Positions 61,774 through 64,000 of a DNA stretch of 64,000 bases are shown piece after piece (position 1 is the first letter of the stretch; every line of letters begins with the position of its first letter). The position numbers and the translations under genes were made by a program. The notes under the pieces were generated by a model. That model was not told where the DNA came from. It searched no databases and saw only the letters and a program-made list of their open reading frames with translations. Source of the stretch: Bradyrhizobium sp. SRL28 (GTDB lineage: Bacteria > Pseudomonadota > Alphaproteobacteria > Rhizobiales > Xanthobacteraceae); contig NZ_JAHEAG010000009.1 of NCBI RefSeq assembly GCF_018596315.1, positions 62,001 to 126,000 on the forward strand, given 5' to 3'.

Positions 61774-62451
61774 TTGCCCGGCATCGTTTATGTCGTGGAT
61801 GACGACGCGTCGCTTCGAACAACCATCCAGCAACTATTAGAAGCGGCCGGGTACCGGGTCATCACTTATGCATCAGCCCAGCAGTTGCTGGATCAGCGCC
61901 CGGACGAAAACAGCCCGGGCTGCATTCTTCTCGACGTCCGGATGCCCGGCTTGAGCGGCCCGGAAGTACAGGGCCGTTTGACCGAGTTCGGTTCGACGCT
62001 GCCTATCGTCTTTCTGACGGGCTACATGGATATCATCGTCACCGTGAAGGCCCTCAAGGCGGGGGCAGACAACTTCTTCATTAAGCCTGTAAGGTCGGAT
62101 GAGCTACTGAAAGCGCTTGAAAAGGCGATAGCGCGACACGAGACGGCACTTGCGTTGAAAGGCGAATTGGAAGCGCTTCGGACCCGTCTATCAACGCTGA
62201 CCCCGCGCCAGCGGCAGGTCTTCGAGATCATCGTGCGGGGTAATACAAACAAGCATGTCGCGCGCGAACTGGGCAGCACCGAGCGCACGATCAAGGCGCA
62301 CCGGAAAGAGATCATGGAAAAAATGAAGGTTCAATCGTTGGCTCAACTCGTCGTCATTGCCGAACGGCTCGGCGTTCTAGCCCAAGCTTCCGGCCCCTCG
62401 AAAGATGAGACCGGCGCGGGGGAGTCGGGAAAGACGCCCGGCAGCCGATAG
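61774..62451 (+). CDS. FixJ/NarL-type LuxR response regulator
   Basis: 225 residues from TTG 61774, which follows CAGGAGAG by 5 nt; no ATG in frame fits. Receiver with DDD at 9-11, Asp54 in CILLDVRMPG, and IKPV where most have TKPF. LuxR-type HTH (about 140-200) with LTPRQRQVFEIIVRGNTNKH and TERTIKAHRKEIMEKM. No kinase is adjacent. A half-site TTTAA at 61643 lies upstream. Might bind the ACGTACAATTG-type elements, one of which (62573) lies just after the gene; not shown. Confidence 0.88.
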   Translation: MPGIVYVVDDDASLRTTIQQLLEAAGYRVITYASAQQLLDQRPDENSPGCILLDVRMPGLSGPEVQGRLTEFGSTLPIVFLTGYMDIIVTVKALKAGADNFFIKPVRSDELLKALEKAIARHETALALKGELEALRTRLSTLTPRQRQVFEIIVRGNTNKHVARELGSTERTIKAHRKEIMEKMKVQSLAQLVVIAERLGVLAQASGPSKDETGAGESGKTPGSR

Positions 62452-62572
62452 AGCCGGTCCCCTAAGAGGACGAAGCCTACCGGCTGTGGCAGATCAAGTA
62501 GCAGAGCAAGTAAGCCCGACAGCGCCGTAAACCTTCGTATAGTTCCGTGACCCCTTTAGAAGCGCCGACGTT

Positions 62573-62613
62573 TACCTACGTCCAATTGAGCACTGATAGC
62601 GATCGTCTTAGAT
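62573..62613 (+). promoter_or_regulatory. Recurrent promoter-like element, copy 3 (ACGTACAATTG type)
   Basis: TACCTACGTCCAATTGAGCA, with TTAGAT as -10 about 35 nt from its start. Upstream block matches 9417 and 34893 at most positions; the downstream block has diverged. Confidence 0.45.
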
Positions 62614-62617
62614 GTGC

Positions 62618-62728
62618 GCATGCGGTAGCGAGACCCCCTGTCCCCTCAGACCGCTATCGCTGCCCTCCTCAGGGCGTTACCTCCCTAGACTTGGGCCGCT
62701 TGTGGCAACGCAGGCGGCCTTTCTTTTT
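62618..62728 (+). ncRNA. Candidate small regulatory RNA
   Basis: About 110 nt between a promoter-like element (-10 near 62608) and a strong intrinsic terminator. Contains hairpins GGTAGCG / CGCTATC and GCCCT / AGGGC. No SD-start pair or coding signature. The sequence is GC-rich and structured. Ends are estimated from promoter geometry and terminator only. Confidence 0.45.
62694..62728 (+). terminator. Intrinsic terminator
   Basis: GGCCGCTTG / CAGGCGGCC stem, 8-nt loop, followed by TTTCTTTTT; the best T-tract terminator in the window. Confidence 0.8.
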
Positions 62729-63059
62729 GTGGATGCCGATCATTGGGAGCCGCAACTTGCTCCACGCCGCCGCGCGTCGTCAACGATCAGGCCAGCAACA
62801 TCAGCTACACCGCGACCATCACGGCAACCAGTCCCTAATGGTGCGCGTTAGTGCACGCGAGGTGCCAAAATAGGGCCTAGGCGTTGCCCCAATCAATTCC
62901 AGCGCAGAACATTGTGAAGTGAAAGAACGCGCGCCGATCCTACCTAAGCAATGGCCCTACAGCGTCTTTGCCCGGTCACCCACCTTGCCCGTGCTGGCTT
63001 GGCGTGACGTTGTAGCGGCCACATAGCGCCGTCCCTGCCCGAACCAAACCACCGATCTT
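62729..63059. other. Intergenic, no gene seen
   Basis: About 330 bp between the candidate small RNA and the DUF1614 gene. Short frames only, without SD or motif. No repeat recognised. Confidence 0.5.
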
Positions 63060-63776
63060 ATGGATGATCCCCAGGTTCACTATTTGCCCCTGACGCCGGG
63101 ATTTTTTTCGATCCTGGTTTTTTTGGCATTGGCGCTGTTCATCCTGATCCAACTCCGCATCCTTAGATATGCCTATATGCGGCTCGGGGTAGGTCCGGGG
63201 GTCGCACTCCTCCTCCTATTCGGCTCATTGATCGGAAGCTACTTCAATCTTCCGATCACAGTGCTGCCCGGTCCGCCGGTCAGATCGGGGCAAATCGTCG
63301 ACTTCTTCGGCATGCGCTATGTGGTGCCATTCGTGGTTTCGCCCAGCACCATTTTGGCTGTTAATGTCGGCGGTGCGGTGATTCCGACATTGATGTCCGC
63401 CTATCTAGTGCTTCGCTATCAGCTCTGGCTCAGGGCAGCGATCGCTGTCGCCGTAATTGCCTTCATTGTTCATTCCACGGCAACGCCAGTGGCTGGTATT
63501 GGCATTGCCGTGCCGGTTTTTGTGCCGGTCGTGGCCGCAGCGATCCTTGCCCTCGTCCTCTCCCGCGAATATGCAGCGCCGCTGGCTTATATCGGCGGAT
63601 CCATGGGAACGCTAATCGGCGCCGATATTCTCAATCTCGACAAGATCGGCAGCCTTGGCGCGCCGATCGCTTCCATCGGTGGCGCAGGGACATTTGACGG
63701 AATATTCCTGACCGGCATTTTGGCGGTGCTGCTCGCAGGCCTTGCCTCGCCATCGCGGCTGCGGCCGGCGTCCTAG
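63060..63776 (+). CDS. DUF1614 multi-pass membrane protein
   Basis: 238 residues with seven or so helices (about 14-34, 45-62, 96-120, 126-146, 149-170, 178-200, 210-232). RYAYMRLGVGPGVALLLLFGSLIGSYFNLPI and GSMGTLIGADILNLDKIGSLGAPIASIGGAGTFDGIFLTG carry the Gly-rich loops and conserved Asp/Asn typical of DUF1614 (a family without known activity). ATG 63060; SD not obvious. No further gene can be called from 63777 to the window end. Confidence 0.8.
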   Translation: MDDPQVHYLPLTPGFFSILVFLALALFILIQLRILRYAYMRLGVGPGVALLLLFGSLIGSYFNLPITVLPGPPVRSGQIVDFFGMRYVVPFVVSPSTILAVNVGGAVIPTLMSAYLVLRYQLWLRAAIAVAVIAFIVHSTATPVAGIGIAVPVFVPVVAAAILALVLSREYAAPLAYIGGSMGTLIGADILNLDKIGSLGAPIASIGGAGTFDGIFLTGILAVLLAGLASPSRLRPAS

Positions 63777-64000
63777 GCGCGAACGGGCGCGTGAAAATGG
63801 CAGCTCAACGCCGACACAGGCGCGCGTCCCAATTTTTTTGCAGGTCGGGCCAGCCGGCGCAAAATCATGCAGCCGGACTGAAATCGGATTTCGGGCTGCG
63901 GCGAGCAGCTTAGGTACGACCGAGACGATCCAGCGCGTCGGTCCCACCGCCGCTCACTTGGTTAGCCGGACTAGCGCCGACAGCATCCTTTGCATCGCAA

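Noticed and set aside
62612..62851. 79-codon frame over the candidate small RNA
   Set aside because: No SD; it crosses the strong terminator and has random composition.
1..64000. CRISPR arrays, tRNA or rRNA genes, insertion sequences, integrases
   Set aside because: Looked for regularly spaced repeats, tRNA-like TTCGAATC arms with CCA ends, transposase or integrase motifs, and terminal repeats; none was convincing.

Overview
The window reads as a high-GC alphaproteobacterial chromosome of the Bradyrhizobium/Rhodopseudomonas type. Support: a PqqA peptide of the rhizobial kind, FixJ-type response regulators, a FixL-like PAS kinase, a TQO/SoxCD/Sor sulfur repertoire, 5-aminolevulinate synthase HemA, the Rhizobiales GCATGATC palindrome at about 29.13 kb, and many small lineage-specific secreted or zinc-ribbon proteins. 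No rRNA, tRNA, transposase, integrase or CRISPR array was seen.

Layout. 0-9 kb: a partial thiosulfate:quinone oxidoreductase (DoxD/DoxA) gene, a broken AhpD gene, a histidine kinase, a lone receiver protein, sulfite dehydrogenase SorAB, and a multi-PAS kinase coupled to a FixJ-like regulator. 9.4-15.5 kb: overlapping small zinc-ribbon and secreted genes, an HD protein, catalase, an aquaporin and HemA. 15.7-25 kb: a small secreted protein, DUF202, a second sulfite-oxidase-family enzyme, and a formate dehydrogenase operon (Tat peptide, alpha, beta, gamma, DUF3305, a DUF3306-TorD fusion). 25.6-34.7 kb: a kinase paralogous to the first, an OmpR-type regulator whose own kinase has decayed, and an RND efflux operon. 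35.2-42.3 kb: heme O synthase plus quinol oxidase CyoABCD, Dps and an LDH-like dehydrogenase. 42.4-49 kb: a broken MFS gene, a flavin reductase, a frameshifted lipocalin/CrtC-like gene and SoxCD. 49-59.6 kb: small secreted proteins, a PQQ-dehydrogenase-like/peroxidase/cytochrome b561/cytochrome c operon, a broken fdhD, an orphan pqqA, a multicopper oxidase and AhpD. 59.8-64 kb: small proteins, a FixJ-type regulator, a probable small RNA and DUF1614.

Theme: oxidation of simple donors (sulfite, thiosulfate, formate, probably a sugar or aldose) feeding quinones and cytochromes, a high-affinity-type quinol oxidase, peroxide and iron protection, and several two-component systems. At least eleven genes are broken or fragmentary, and several families occur as an intact copy plus a decayed copy, so this is accessory DNA in turnover.

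The main unexplained signal is a recurrent inverted repeat, CTAAA-N6-TTTA(G/A), often followed by TGG. It lies upstream of about a dozen genes across the window. At the best sites a -10-like hexamer of the form YTAnnT begins exactly 26 nt after the first T of the right half-site. That puts the repeat centre near -41.5, the geometry of class II Crp/Fnr-family activation, with half-sites that I do not recognise from any named regulator. Two further recurrent promoter-like elements are also present: one ACGTACAATTGAG-like (three copies), one TATAGGG-containing (two copies).
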